Assembly (NCBI GenBank): GCA_038210275.1
Contig: JBBQWV010000020.1
Coordinates: 15,734 to 79,733, forward strand
Length of the DNA stretch: 64,000 bases
Reading direction: 5' to 3'
Source of the DNA: PALSA-1296 sp038210275
GTDB lineage: Bacteria; Bacteroidota; Ignavibacteria; Palsa-1295
Below are positions 18,120 to 26,436 of the stretch, one piece after another (positions within the stretch are counted from its first letter, which is position 1; each line of letters starts with the position of its first letter). The notes beneath the pieces were generated by a model that worked only from the letters and a program-made list of their open reading frames with translations, had not been told where the DNA came from and ran no database searches. The position numbers were made by a program, and so were the translations under genes.

Positions 18120-19529
18120 TTAGATTTTTGCTGGCGCTGCGTTCTTGACCTCTGTTTCAAGAAGAATAAAAAATTCCGGATGTTCAGTGCGGAAATCATT
18201 TTTGAAATGATTGAGGAGTGAAGTACCTATTGGCTCGCCGGTCATTTTATAACGAATTATCTCTCCGATGATCTGATAAAAATAAATCCATGCGCTTGTT
18301 GAAAGAGAGATGCGCCTTGAACGAAGCCACTTAATATTCCTTTCAACAAGTTGATCTGCCAACGCAAAATCATCTTGCTTAAAAGCATTTACCGATTCCA
18401 ATCCTCGGATTTGGACTTCGTAGGCGAGGAAAAATTTTTCGCGGTTTTTAGACTTTAATATTTCGATTGTTTCTGCGGCTGCTCCGACATAACCCTCACC
18501 AATTTCAAGAAGTGTTTTCAAAATTAGTGATGTGATGAATAAAGATCGTGTAACGTTCACGATTTGATGGCTTCTAAATTCAGACAGTATTTTATGAGCG
18601 GTCTGGAAGTCTTTCGCTAAAAAGGCAACACGGGTAAACCTCATAAGATATAATGCTCCTCGTGAGGTTTCAGGCGTTTGTCCTTTATAATACTTTAAAA
18701 AAGTTTGTAACGCTTCCTTTGCATTACCGAAGAACATAGCTTGTTCGTTGGCGATCTGTAACTCTATGATCTGTTCCAGATTCGCCTCAAATGCAGAACG
18801 GTTTTCTTGAACTATTGCAAGGGAACGCTCTAACCACCTATGCTGTGTAACGGAATCGGTTCGTTGATAAATACAAGCTTTCCATTCAGCCTGAAAATAT
18901 TCAAACTGGACGTTAGGATTTGGAGATGCTACGGCTTGTTCGGAAACTTCGTCAAGAAGTTGTCTTGAATACGTGGACATTTGTGCAAGATTCATTTTCT
19001 TTTTTGTCGGCAGTGCAGCAATTCGGTAAAAGATCATTTTTACGCGAAAATATAATGCATCATCAACATCTGGATTGTCTTTACTATTATGCCATTTATT
19101 CCCATATTCCTCCATGAGGTCTAAATCAATAAGACCTATCGGAAAACTAATGATATTTAAAAATAAATATTTGTAATATCGCTCCAGTGCATTCTTGTTC
19201 TTTTCGTAAAGTAATCGTTTTTCGATTCGCTGAGCTTCAGTGATAAACGGACGGTAAAGAAATTTTCCTTGAAAAAATTTCAATGTGGCAAACTCTTCTT
19301 TCGGAGCGAGAATTCTGACGCATTCTTCAACGATCTCGGAAAAAAGGCGGTACAAATTTTCAGTCTTTATATGGAATATCTTGCACAGTTGATTCGTAGC
19401 GGGCGGAGAAGAAGGGGCTGCTGCAATTCGTTCAAAAAGAAGCCGCGAACGCTCGGACAGTCGGAAGTCCTGACGGATTTTTTCTATCTCCACTTGGGAA
19501 AGAGTTCGTAATAAATTAGCTAACAGCAT
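18120..19529 (-). CDS. TPR-type helical protein (paralogue of 8687-10111)
   Basis: 469 residues, no signal peptide, helical throughout. It matches the protein at 8687-10111 in length and in landmarks: the opening LLANLLRTLSQVEIEKI, ENLYRLFSEIVEECVRILAP (compare HFYEISSILLGKCYKLLVP), a Lys/Arg-rich helix near residue 140, IGLIDLDLMEEYGNKWHNSK (compare LSLIDFEMIDEYRKLYLAAK) and a C-terminal TPR-like section. The N-terminal region is not a recognised domain. Likely a cytoplasmic scaffold or regulator; function unknown. It is divergent from the S74 fibre gene that starts 387 bp away. Confidence 0.75.
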   Translation of the reverse strand: MLLANLLRTLSQVEIEKIRQDFRLSERSRLLFERIAAAPSSPPATNQLCKIFHIKTENLYRLFSEIVEECVRILAPKEEFATLKFFQGKFLYRPFITEAQRIEKRLLYEKNKNALERYYKYLFLNIISFPIGLIDLDLMEEYGNKWHNSKDNPDVDDALYFRVKMIFYRIAALPTKKKMNLAQMSTYSRQLLDEVSEQAVASPNPNVQFEYFQAEWKACIYQRTDSVTQHRWLERSLAIVQENRSAFEANLEQIIELQIANEQAMFFGNAKEALQTFLKYYKGQTPETSRGALYLMRFTRVAFLAKDFQTAHKILSEFRSHQIVNVTRSLFITSLILKTLLEIGEGYVGAAAETIEILKSKNREKFFLAYEVQIRGLESVNAFKQDDFALADQLVERNIKWLRSRRISLSTSAWIYFYQIIGEIIRYKMTGEPIGTSLLNHFKNDFRTEHPEFFILLETEVKNAAPAKI

Positions 19530-19915
19530 TTTTGTTGAATTCCTAAAAGCAAATAATAGAATGCAAAACCCTGAGCAAAGTTACTTCATCTGCTCCACAT
19601 CGTATTCAACCATTTTTTCTAAATTATATATCCTAAGGTTTTGCCCATTCACGGGTATTGGCTGAGATATTTGAGTTATATGCCAAAGAAGTAAGCATTT
19701 TGGGCATTATTTTTCTCACTTCTGATTCTTTAGCCGTTCTAATCTTACACTACCTAAGGTTTGATGAATTATTATTTAAGGTTTTGCCTATTCACGGTCT
19801 TGTTTTTGATACATCACTTTGTGTATTTTTGAAGTACAAAGCAACGCAGACCCATTTTTGCCCATGTCGAAGCCTTGCTATTTTCTTGTTCGTTGTTACT
19901 ATTCTATTTAATATT
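19530..19915. other. Divergent intergenic region with 21-bp direct repeat
   Basis: 386 bp between the TPR gene (minus) and the S74 fibre gene (plus). A 21-bp direct repeat with one mismatch, TAAGGTTTTGCCCATTCACG and its next G, lies at 19634-19654 and 19777-19797. A shorter CCTAAGGTTT copy sits near 19752. A promoter-like TATTTTTG lies at 19824-19831. The plus-strand frame is open here but has no coding character. Confidence 0.55.
19824..19831 (+). promoter_or_regulatory. TAnnTTTG -7 box for S74 fibre gene
   Basis: TATTTTTG in the context GTGTATTTTTGAAGTAC fits the Bacteroidota -7 element. It lies 85 bp upstream of the ATG at 19916. Confidence 0.5.
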
Positions 19916-21982
19916 ATGACCTTAAAACGAATTCTTATTTGCTTACTCGCACTATTTGCCCAGAAAAGTTATGCGCAACACTCATTGCAACTCGATGACG
20001 GCTTGTCACATTACTCGCTCATCACCAGTTCGAATCCCGGCGGAACATATATTTTACCTCCCGGTGGCGGAACGCTACTGACATCCGGTTCGACGTGGTT
20101 GCTTGCCGGAAACGCACTGACTGGAGTATCTCCCACAACCCCGACGCAGATCTTCGGTTCTACGAATGCTTATGACGTTGTCATGGCAACTGCAGGCGTT
20201 GAGCAATTGCGGCTGCGAAATTCCGGAGGGATCAATATCCCGGCAACTACCTCAGGAGGCATCGGTGTGATCTATCAGAACGGTACAATATTTATGCATA
20301 GCATTGGGGGCAATTTTTTTGCCGGCTCTGGGGCGGGTAATCTTGCGACGGTTGGCACAGGCAATTCCGGAATAGGGGCTAATGCGCTTGCCAACAATAC
20401 GACGGGCATATTTAATACGGCAATTGGCGATCAGGCGATGCTCACCAACTCAACCGGAAGTGAGAATACCGCCGTTGGTTCTGGGGCGCTGACAAATAAT
20501 ACAACCGATGGGCTGACAGCAGTCGGATTTTGGGCATTGCAAACTAATACGACCGGCACTGCGAATACAGCTCTCGGATTTTTTGCGCTGCAAGGGAACA
20601 GTAGCGGCGGTGCGAACACGGGCCTCGGTGCTGAGGCTTTACGAATTAACAGCTCAGGCAGCAGCAACACCGCAGCAGGGTCACACGCTCTCTGGAAAAA
20701 TCTCGGCGGCAACAATAACACAGGTGTTGGAACGGACGCTCTACTGAGCAATCTGAACGGCAATCAAAACACCGCAATTGGTGAAGGTGCGCTCTTTACG
20801 AATACGTCAAGTGACAATACGGCAGTGGGATTCGGTGCTGCCGGAAATTCAGTAGGGGTTTCGGGTATAACATCAATCGGCTCAAGGTCGCTACAGAATA
20901 ATACTTCCGGTAGCATGACTGCCGTCGGTTATCAGGCACTCACATCGAATACGACAGGCATCGAAAACACTGCAGTCGGATACCAAGCTTCAAAAGCGAG
21001 TTCCACAACGCATTTTAATACAGCGTTTGGCTTCCAGACGCTTCTTGTGAGCACTGGAACCGGCAATACTGCACTTGGATCTGAAGCACTTATAAAAAAT
21101 ACTACCGGAGATTATAACATTGCTGTTGGATTTAATGCGCTCGGAGGAAATACGACCGGAACAGATAATGTCGCAGTAGGTCAGGCGGCTCTGGGGAAAA
21201 ATACAACGGCTTCAAGCAATACTGCTCTGGGTTTCCAGGCGCTTGTTGAAAACCTGACAGGTTCGGATAATACTGCACTTGGTATTGATGCGCTTTTTTT
21301 TAACAGTACCGGAGATTTAAATACGGCTGTCGGTCGCCTCGCACTTGTCAATAATAAAACCGGGACTTTTAATACTGCCATTGGCGGCGATGTTGGAGCA
21401 ACTAATACTACAGGCTCGAAGAACACGTTCGTAGGATATTCATCAGATGCAACAGCCAATAATTTAACGAATGCTACTGCAATCGGATTTAATGCCTCTG
21501 TTTGTGCATCGAACACAATGGTATTCGGCGACGGAAATGTCATTGGTTGGGGATTTGGAGTTTGCCCTGCGGCGGGTAATGCCATTCAAGTCGGTACAAA
21601 TAATACCAATGGCAACGGCGCTACACTTACTACTGGCGGCGCTTGGACGAATGGCTCCTCGCGTACATTCAAAGATCGCTTCACAGCGGTTGATGGAAAC
21701 GAAGTTCTTGCAAAGATCGAAAAACTCAATGTGCAGGGCTGGTATTATAAAGGCAGCAATGAGTTTCACATCGGACCGATCGCAGAAGATTTCTATTCGG
21801 CATTCGGAACGGGCAACCAGGATAATGAGAATTATTCCTCTATGCATATTTCAACAATTGATCCTGCGGGCGTAGCCATCATCGGCGTTCAGGAATTGAA
21901 GAAAGAAAACGAAACCTTAAAAACGAAGGTCGAAAGACTTGAGGAAGAAATGAACGAGATCAGATCTCTCTTGAAAAAATAA
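19916..21982 (+). CDS. Secreted YadA-like fibre with S74 self-cleaving chaperone domain
   Basis: 688 residues, starting at MTLKRILICLLALFAQKSYA. The longer open frame upstream is spacer that contains a direct repeat and a promoter. After the signal peptide comes the DDG module (HSLQLDDGLSHYSLI, then GGTYILPPGGGTLLT). Residues ~130-555 are some twenty repeats of a ~23-residue unit NTA(I/V/L)G..AL..NTTG.., the YadA-head/beta-roll type. The C-terminal 108 residues form a peptidase S74 intramolecular chaperone: SSRTFK gives a Ser581/Lys586 pair with the spacing of the catalytic dyad, followed by GPIAEDF, ISTIDPAGVAIIGVQEL and a heptad coiled coil to RSLLKK. S74 domains trimerise fibres and then cut themselves off. 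This predicts a trimeric secreted fibre. Confidence 0.88.
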   Translation: MTLKRILICLLALFAQKSYAQHSLQLDDGLSHYSLITSSNPGGTYILPPGGGTLLTSGSTWLLAGNALTGVSPTTPTQIFGSTNAYDVVMATAGVEQLRLRNSGGINIPATTSGGIGVIYQNGTIFMHSIGGNFFAGSGAGNLATVGTGNSGIGANALANNTTGIFNTAIGDQAMLTNSTGSENTAVGSGALTNNTTDGLTAVGFWALQTNTTGTANTALGFFALQGNSSGGANTGLGAEALRINSSGSSNTAAGSHALWKNLGGNNNTGVGTDALLSNLNGNQNTAIGEGALFTNTSSDNTAVGFGAAGNSVGVSGITSIGSRSLQNNTSGSMTAVGYQALTSNTTGIENTAVGYQASKASSTTHFNTAFGFQTLLVSTGTGNTALGSEALIKNTTGDYNIAVGFNALGGNTTGTDNVAVGQAALGKNTTASSNTALGFQALVENLTGSDNTALGIDALFFNSTGDLNTAVGRLALVNNKTGTFNTAIGGDVGATNTTGSKNTFVGYSSDATANNLTNATAIGFNASVCASNTMVFGDGNVIGWGFGVCPAAGNAIQVGTNNTNGNGATLTTGGAWTNGSSRTFKDRFTAVDGNEVLAKIEKLNVQGWYYKGSNEFHIGPIAEDFYSAFGTGNQDNENYSSMHISTIDPAGVAIIGVQELKKENETLKTKVERLEEEMNEIRSLLKK

Positions 21983-22330
21983 GATCAAAATTTTTCGCGA
22001 AGCAGCTTGAAATAGTTGGCTGAGGTTACAACTCCGGTCCGGTATGTGGGAAAAACCTCAGTTGACTATCATATAGCTGCAAAGCGAATAAAAAAAGTTT
22101 GTCATGACTACAGCCCGAATGTGAGGGCGAAGATTAAAATTTTTCTTTCATGCGGAAAGATGCCGTTGCCCGAGAAATCCTAAAAGGTCAGGGGAGGACT
22201 TATGGCAAGTGTGCAGATTCCTGAAACCGAAAGAAGAAGGAAGGTCGTTCGTTCGCCAGCGCTGAGGGCTTAGTCGGGCAATATTGTTTGCTGCTTATAT
22301 ATTGATCGTGATCATATTCTCTAACTTCCC

Positions 22331-22354
22331 CCACCCGCCATTAGCGGGGTTTTC
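22331..22354 (+). terminator. Rho-independent terminator-like hairpin
   Basis: CCCGCCATTAGCGGGGTTTT: a 5-bp GC stem with a 4-base loop and a short T-run. It lies 350 bp after the S74 fibre gene and just before the next promoter. Confidence 0.45.
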
Positions 22355-22376
22355 ATCTTGTCCTCGAAAAATTTCG

Positions 22377-22384
22377 TATATTTG
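22377..22384 (+). promoter_or_regulatory. TAnnTTTG -7 box
   Basis: TATATTTG within TTTCGTATATTTGTACC, matching the recurring promoter word in this window. It lies 73 bp upstream of the ATG at 22457. Confidence 0.65.
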
Positions 22385-22456
22385 TACCAAATAACTTCGG
22401 TGGAGGTTGCCCAACTGCCGAAATACCCGTGTACAATACTATTCTGACTAAAAAAT

Positions 22457-22714
22457 ATGATACGCAAATCATTTGGAATCATCGTGTTAGCGATCCTTTC
22501 CTTTGCCCCCAAAGTATTTTCTCAAGGACATCAACTTCAGCTTGATGATGGCTTTGGAGCCTATTCACTTATTAGAGGTTCATCCGGCGGCGGCACGTAT
22601 ACACTGCCTAACCCTCCGGGTACTCTTGTCACGACCGGCTCTTTGCCCGGGTTTGCATGGGCATTGAATGGTAATAACCTCGCCGGAGTTGACGGCACCA
22701 ACAATCTTCTCTGA
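22457..22714 (+). CDS. N-terminal part of YadA-head fibre gene, ends at in-frame TGA
   Basis: 85 codons: signal peptide MIRKSFGIIVLAILSFAPKV ending FSQ, then the DDG module GHQLQLDDGFGAYSLI ... GGTYTLPNPPGTLVT, then ALNGNNLAGVDGTNNLL and TGA. The next codons (SIAGSALTPVNIVVNGVRAM) stay in the same frame and run straight into the 696-codon frame that follows. One base change (TGA to GGA or TGG) would restore a single 788-residue protein. As drawn, the body would have no export signal. It may be a nonsense mutation, readthrough, or a base error. Confidence 0.75.
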   Translation: MIRKSFGIIVLAILSFAPKVFSQGHQLQLDDGFGAYSLIRGSSGGGTYTLPNPPGTLVTTGSLPGFAWALNGNNLAGVDGTNNLL

Positions 22715-22732
22715 AGCATTGCCGGATCGGCA

Positions 22733-24823
22733 TTGACTCCGGTGAATATCGTTGTGAACGGTGTACGGGCAATGAGATATGTCTATACCGGTGCCGGTGC
22801 GAATATCATTGGCGGCGATGCATCGAATTCTATTGCTGCAGGTGGTACGAATAATACTATCTCAGGCGGCGGAGCTGCGGGATTTACCAATAATATTTCT
22901 TCAACCGGTTCCTATAATACGATTGGCGGCGGCGGTGCGAACGTCATCAGCGGTACGTTCTTTACCGGTACGATCGGCGGCGGTGGATATAATCAGGTTT
23001 CTGCGTTCCGTGCAACTGTTGCAGGTGGTGCAGGAAATACTGCTTCCGGACAAGGCGCATTTGTCGGAGGCGGTGAAAATGGAGCAGCCCTCGGAGCAAA
23101 TAATACAGCTTCAGGCACCGAATCTATGGTCGGAGGAGGACAGAACAATACTGCTTCAGGTGTACACGCTGTTGTTGCAGGTGGACAGAATAACTCTGCA
23201 ACTGCAGGAGTCAACGGACATACCTTTGTCGGAGGTGGTCAGAATAACCAGGCTACTGGTTTTGCTGCTACGGTCGCAGGTGGTAACACTAACACTGCTA
23301 CCAATAACGAAGCATTCGTCGGAGGCGGTACTTCCGTCAATGCAACAGGATTCAGAGCTGTTGCTACTGGCGGTGCCGGTATCACTTCTTCGAACAACGA
23401 AACATTCGTTGGCGGTGGTGAATCTAATACTGCATCAGGCGACCATGCAACTCTCACAGGCGGCAAATCCAATACTGCTTCCGGTGCAGGCTCATTTGTT
23501 GGCGGCGGCGGATTTGATGGAGCTTCGACATTAGGAAACACTGCAAGCGGCAGTGCTTCAGTAGTGAGCGGCGGACTTAATAATCTTGCAAATCAGCCTT
23601 ATTCATCTATCGGCGGCGGACAGGATAACCAAGCAACAGGAGCTTTCCACGCATCAGTTGGCGGTGGTTTTTCAAACCGTGCAACGGCGCAAGCATCTGC
23701 TGTAGCAGGAGGAAGTTCGAACAGAGCAAATGGTGCTGGTTCATTCGTCGGAGGCGGCGGATATGATGGAGGAGCAACTACAGGAAATGTCGCAGGAGGA
23801 AATGCCTCAACGATCAGCGGAGGAATTGGAAATACAGCGAGCGGATTGTATGCGACTGTCGGTGGCGGTTCATCAAACACTGCAAGCAATACCAATGCAA
23901 CGGTTGCAGGTGGTTCTACGAACAATGCAAATGCCATTTCTGCTACTGTCGGTGGCGGTGCTTCGAATCATGCCTTTGGTGGTACTTCTACTGTTGGTGG
24001 CGGTACGAATAATAATGCTACCGGAAACGGCGCTACTATTGCAGGTGGACAGGTGAATATCGCAGGTGGCGGCGTTGCAAGCGCTATTGGTGGTGGTACG
24101 TATAATACTGCTTCTGCGAACTATTCTGCTATCCCGGGTGGTAACGGACTCACATTAAGCGCAGCAAATTGCTTCGGATTTCTGAATGCATCGACGGCTG
24201 CGGCTGATGTCATGATCATCTCTGCATCAGGTACTTCCGTATTCGGAAATACCGATCTCTGGCTTGCAAATAACGATAACGCTGCTCGTGGTCTTCGCTT
24301 CTATCAGAAGCAGAATACTACCGGTGCTTTCCCGACGGCTGCGGTATATTATTCAAGCTTGAAGGCAAACGCTACGGCACAGACCGATAATATTGTGTAC
24401 ACATTACCTGCTGTTGCTCCGACTGCTGGTCAGTCGCTGACAGTGAATACTGTTGCAGGAGCGAATCCTATTGCAGTTGATCTGAAATGGGCTGCTGGCG
24501 GTGGAACAGGACAGCCGAAGTTTGTTGTAAGTACGCAGGCTACCGGATATGCAATTGCAATAACCGATCAACTTGTTCAAGGAGATATAAGCGCAGGCAA
24601 TGTAACTTTCACTTTGCCAAATGCGAATACCTTTACTGCTGGACAAACTATTGTTATTAAAGCGATTGCACCAACTAATCCCGCTTCACTTTTTTCACTA
24701 ACTGTTGCAAAAACAGGTGGTCAACTTATCGATGACGGAAATGATGGTGCTATAAATCCATTACTAGAAGCAGGGACGATTCGCCTGTATAGCGACGGTG
24801 TTGCAAATTGGTATTCGTGGTAA
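22733..24823 (+). CDS. YadA-head-like repeat fibre body (split from its signal peptide)
   Basis: Up to 696 residues from the first ATG after the TGA at 22712-22714, in the same frame as the preceding segment. Residues ~20-480 are about thirty Gly-rich units of the kind VGGGxxNTAsGxxAxVaGG, the hemagglutinin/YadA head repeat that builds a trimeric left-handed beta-roll. Next comes a fibre connector (LWLANNDNAARGLRFYQKQN, IVYTLPAVAPTAGQSL). Last is a ~100-residue tip (FVVSTQATGYAIAITDQL ... TIRLYSDGVANWYSW) with the Trp-containing end strand seen in other fibres here. Without the upstream signal peptide it would not be exported, so the gene is either inactive or read through. Confidence 0.75.
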   Translation: MTPVNIVVNGVRAMRYVYTGAGANIIGGDASNSIAAGGTNNTISGGGAAGFTNNISSTGSYNTIGGGGANVISGTFFTGTIGGGGYNQVSAFRATVAGGAGNTASGQGAFVGGGENGAALGANNTASGTESMVGGGQNNTASGVHAVVAGGQNNSATAGVNGHTFVGGGQNNQATGFAATVAGGNTNTATNNEAFVGGGTSVNATGFRAVATGGAGITSSNNETFVGGGESNTASGDHATLTGGKSNTASGAGSFVGGGGFDGASTLGNTASGSASVVSGGLNNLANQPYSSIGGGQDNQATGAFHASVGGGFSNRATAQASAVAGGSSNRANGAGSFVGGGGYDGGATTGNVAGGNASTISGGIGNTASGLYATVGGGSSNTASNTNATVAGGSTNNANAISATVGGGASNHAFGGTSTVGGGTNNNATGNGATIAGGQVNIAGGGVASAIGGGTYNTASANYSAIPGGNGLTLSAANCFGFLNASTAAADVMIISASGTSVFGNTDLWLANNDNAARGLRFYQKQNTTGAFPTAAVYYSSLKANATAQTDNIVYTLPAVAPTAGQSLTVNTVAGANPIAVDLKWAAGGGTGQPKFVVSTQATGYAIAITDQLVQGDISAGNVTFTLPNANTFTAGQTIVIKAIAPTNPASLFSLTVAKTGGQLIDDGNDGAINPLLEAGTIRLYSDGVANWYSW

Positions 24824-24842
24824 TTTAATTTTCATATAGACC

Positions 24843-24875
24843 AAAGGGGCGTTCAATGCGAATGCCCCTTTTTTA
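24843..24875 (+). terminator. Rho-independent terminator
   Basis: AAGGGGCGTTC ... GAATGCCCCTTTTTT: a GC-rich stem with inner complementarity and six T, 20 bp after the stop of the YadA-head gene. Confidence 0.8.
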
Positions 24876-24884
24876 TTCCGGAAC

Positions 24885-25223
24885 ATGAAACAACTTGAAC
24901 TGTCAGATTTCACACCGCATATAGGTTCTGCATTTACGGTATCCTTTCATCTCAATGGCGAACCTGCCTCATCAGATTTCATTCTGAGCGAAGTAGTGCC
25001 GTATGCTCTCGATGCCCGTGATATACGGGTAACCGCACCCTCGGATGAACTCCGAACTGCTCCATTCTCCTTATTTTTTACAGGAGTCTTGGACGGCTAT
25101 TTACCTCCCAACGTTTATATATTCCATCACCCATCCTTCACGGAAGATATGGAATTGTTCATCAATTGCACTGGTCCCGTTGCAGGTGGTGATGGTCACC
25201 AGTATGAAGCGATATTCGGGTAA
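24885..25223 (+). CDS. DUF6916-like small protein
   Basis: 112 residues, no signal peptide. The pattern (LELSDFTPHIGSAFTV, then PFSLFFTGVLDGYLPPNVYI, FHHPSFTEDMELFINCTGPV, HQYEAIFG at the end) matches DUF6916-type proteins, which are typically encoded beside tail-collar (MdpB-like) proteins. Here three tail-collar genes lie within 2.5 kb on the opposite strand, supporting the assignment. Its function is not established; a role in assembling or capping the collar proteins is a guess. The start is 10 bp after a terminator, so any promoter must lie within or before that hairpin. Confidence 0.7.
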   Translation: MKQLELSDFTPHIGSAFTVSFHLNGEPASSDFILSEVVPYALDARDIRVTAPSDELRTAPFSLFFTGVLDGYLPPNVYIFHHPSFTEDMELFINCTGPVAGGDGHQYEAIFG

Positions 25224-25303
25224 TGCGGAAATAGGTAGGGTGTGCAATGGGGTGGGAGGACTGAATGGGGGGTGAGGGGTCACGGACTGAATGGGGGGAG
25301 GGG
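25224..25303. repeat. Short G-rich tandem repeat between convergent genes
   Basis: Two tandem units of about 25 bp (each with CTGAATGGGGGG and GGGGTCACGGA) span ~25258-25310. They are followed by CACGGACTGAAGTCCGTG, a short perfect palindromic hairpin. Confidence 0.6.
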
Positions 25304-25816
25304 TCACGGACTGAAGTCCGTGCTACTGACTTCTCTGCGCATTAAAAAATGCATGGGGTATTCCTTGGTGGTTTTGAATCCGAACCCTGCATAGAATTTC
25401 TCATTATGGGGTTTCCATTTTTCGTACATCACTGTAGCGGTGATGTTTTTTTTATCTGCTTCTTTAATAATTGCTTCCATGACCAGAGATCCGATCCCTT
25501 TTTTCTGGAAGGCGGGGATGATGATCAGATCAACAATAAAGGCATTAGATTTTTCCCATAGTATGCCGAGCCTTCCGATAGGTTTTTTATCGTATTCGAT
25601 AATATCATATTCCATATCCGAATAAAAATTATCGAAATGCGCCTGCTGGGCATTAAACTGATGTTCAAAAAAAGAATTTCGCTGCGCATCGTTCACCCAC
25701 ATGACGGGCGCAGTTTCTTCTTCGCGTGATGATTCATACGCTTTTCGCAAAAAAGCCTCATCGCTTTTTTTGCGTGCCCGCAATGTAAGGTGTTTTGAAT
25801 TGAGGGATAACGACAT
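25304..25816 (-). CDS. GNAT family N-acetyltransferase
   Basis: 170 residues starting at MSLSLNSKHLTLRARKKSD; a 33-codon upstream extension runs through a terminator and is rejected. GNAT features: an N-terminal strand LTLRARKKSDEAFLRKAY, the core IGRLGILWEK..AFIVDLIIIP, then the acetyl-CoA-binding loop QKKGIGSLVM (Q-x-x-G-x-G/A), and KFYAGFGFKTT near the end. The substrate is unknown. It is transcribed in the same direction as the tail-collar trio, but a strong terminator separates them. GNAT proteins are often found near tail-collar triplets, so the linkage may be functional; this is an inference. Confidence 0.85.
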   Translation of the reverse strand: MSLSLNSKHLTLRARKKSDEAFLRKAYESSREEETAPVMWVNDAQRNSFFEHQFNAQQAHFDNFYSDMEYDIIEYDKKPIGRLGILWEKSNAFIVDLIIIPAFQKKGIGSLVMEAIIKEADKKNITATVMYEKWKPHNEKFYAGFGFKTTKEYPMHFLMRREVSSTDFSP

Positions 25817-25822
25817 TATAAT

Positions 25823-25859
25823 ATAAAAAAAAGCGGAGAAAAATTTCCTCCGCTTTTTG
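25823..25859 (-). terminator. Rho-independent terminator after tail-collar operon
   Basis: On the minus strand, AAAAAGCGGAG ... CTCCGCTTTTTTTT: a perfect 11-bp stem and eight T. It lies 17 bp beyond the stop of the last tail-collar gene and just before the GNAT start. Confidence 0.9.
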
Positions 25860-25875
25860 CAAATAATGAATCTGT

Positions 25876-26406
25876 TTAATTCTGGCTCGGGAACACTCCG
25901 AAAAGCGAGATACAAAAGCTGATCGCTAAATACGGCTGTTGATTATTATGCGAACCTCCGCCCCCGCCTGAGCCGACTGCATTGGCAGCCATCGTGGCAT
26001 TCGTTGCACCAACACCAGCATAGACATTCGTATTCGTGCCGGAAACTCCGGCAGGGATAGTCGCGCCCACAGGGGTTTTGGAATTACCGTTTGCTGTTGT
26101 GGCATTGATGCTATGTGTGTGCGACGGCATCTGATTCACTGTAAGGGTAACAGCCTCTGCGCCAGCTGCCTGGCCGATTGTATAAAAACTGAGCCCTGCT
26201 CCTTGTCCCTGATGAATAGGCATTCTTCCGCGTAGATCGGGTAGTGCAAAAGTACTTTGTCCGTCGCCGCCGTATGTCGTTCCGATAAGGTTGAACAGAG
26301 TAGTATATTGATCTATAGGTAGAAGCGAGCCATCACAGAATGCCCATCCTGCCGGAGGAAAGTTGCCTCCGAACATCATGATCTCTCCGACGTATGGTGT
26401 ATTCAT
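25876..26406 (-). CDS. Phage tail-collar (MdpB-like) protein 3
   Basis: 176 residues. The N-terminal tail-collar domain is diagnostic: PYVGEIMMFGGNFPPAGWAF, then CDGSLLPI, TLFNLIGTTYGGDGQSTFAL and PDLRGRMPIHQGQG. The C-terminal half has NQMPSHTHSI and ends QPYLAISFCISLFGVFPSQN, also family-typical. It is the last of three homologous genes on this strand (spacing 30 and 38 bp), evidently an operon. Tail-collar proteins form phage tail-fibre tips; free-standing triplets are frequent in environmental bacteria and are not prophage. No export signal is visible. Confidence 0.92.
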   Translation of the reverse strand: MNTPYVGEIMMFGGNFPPAGWAFCDGSLLPIDQYTTLFNLIGTTYGGDGQSTFALPDLRGRMPIHQGQGAGLSFYTIGQAAGAEAVTLTVNQMPSHTHSINATTANGNSKTPVGATIPAGVSGTNTNVYAGVGATNATMAANAVGSGGGGGSHNNQQPYLAISFCISLFGVFPSQN

Positions 26407-26436
26407 AATTACTATGTTATTTTATACGTTTAAAAA

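Larger units (their letters stand above)
21983..22456. other. Intergenic region
   Basis: 474 bp with no gene seen. It has a terminator-like hairpin at 22331-22352 (CCCGC/GCGGG then TTTT) and the promoter box of the next gene at 22377-22384. Confidence 0.55.
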
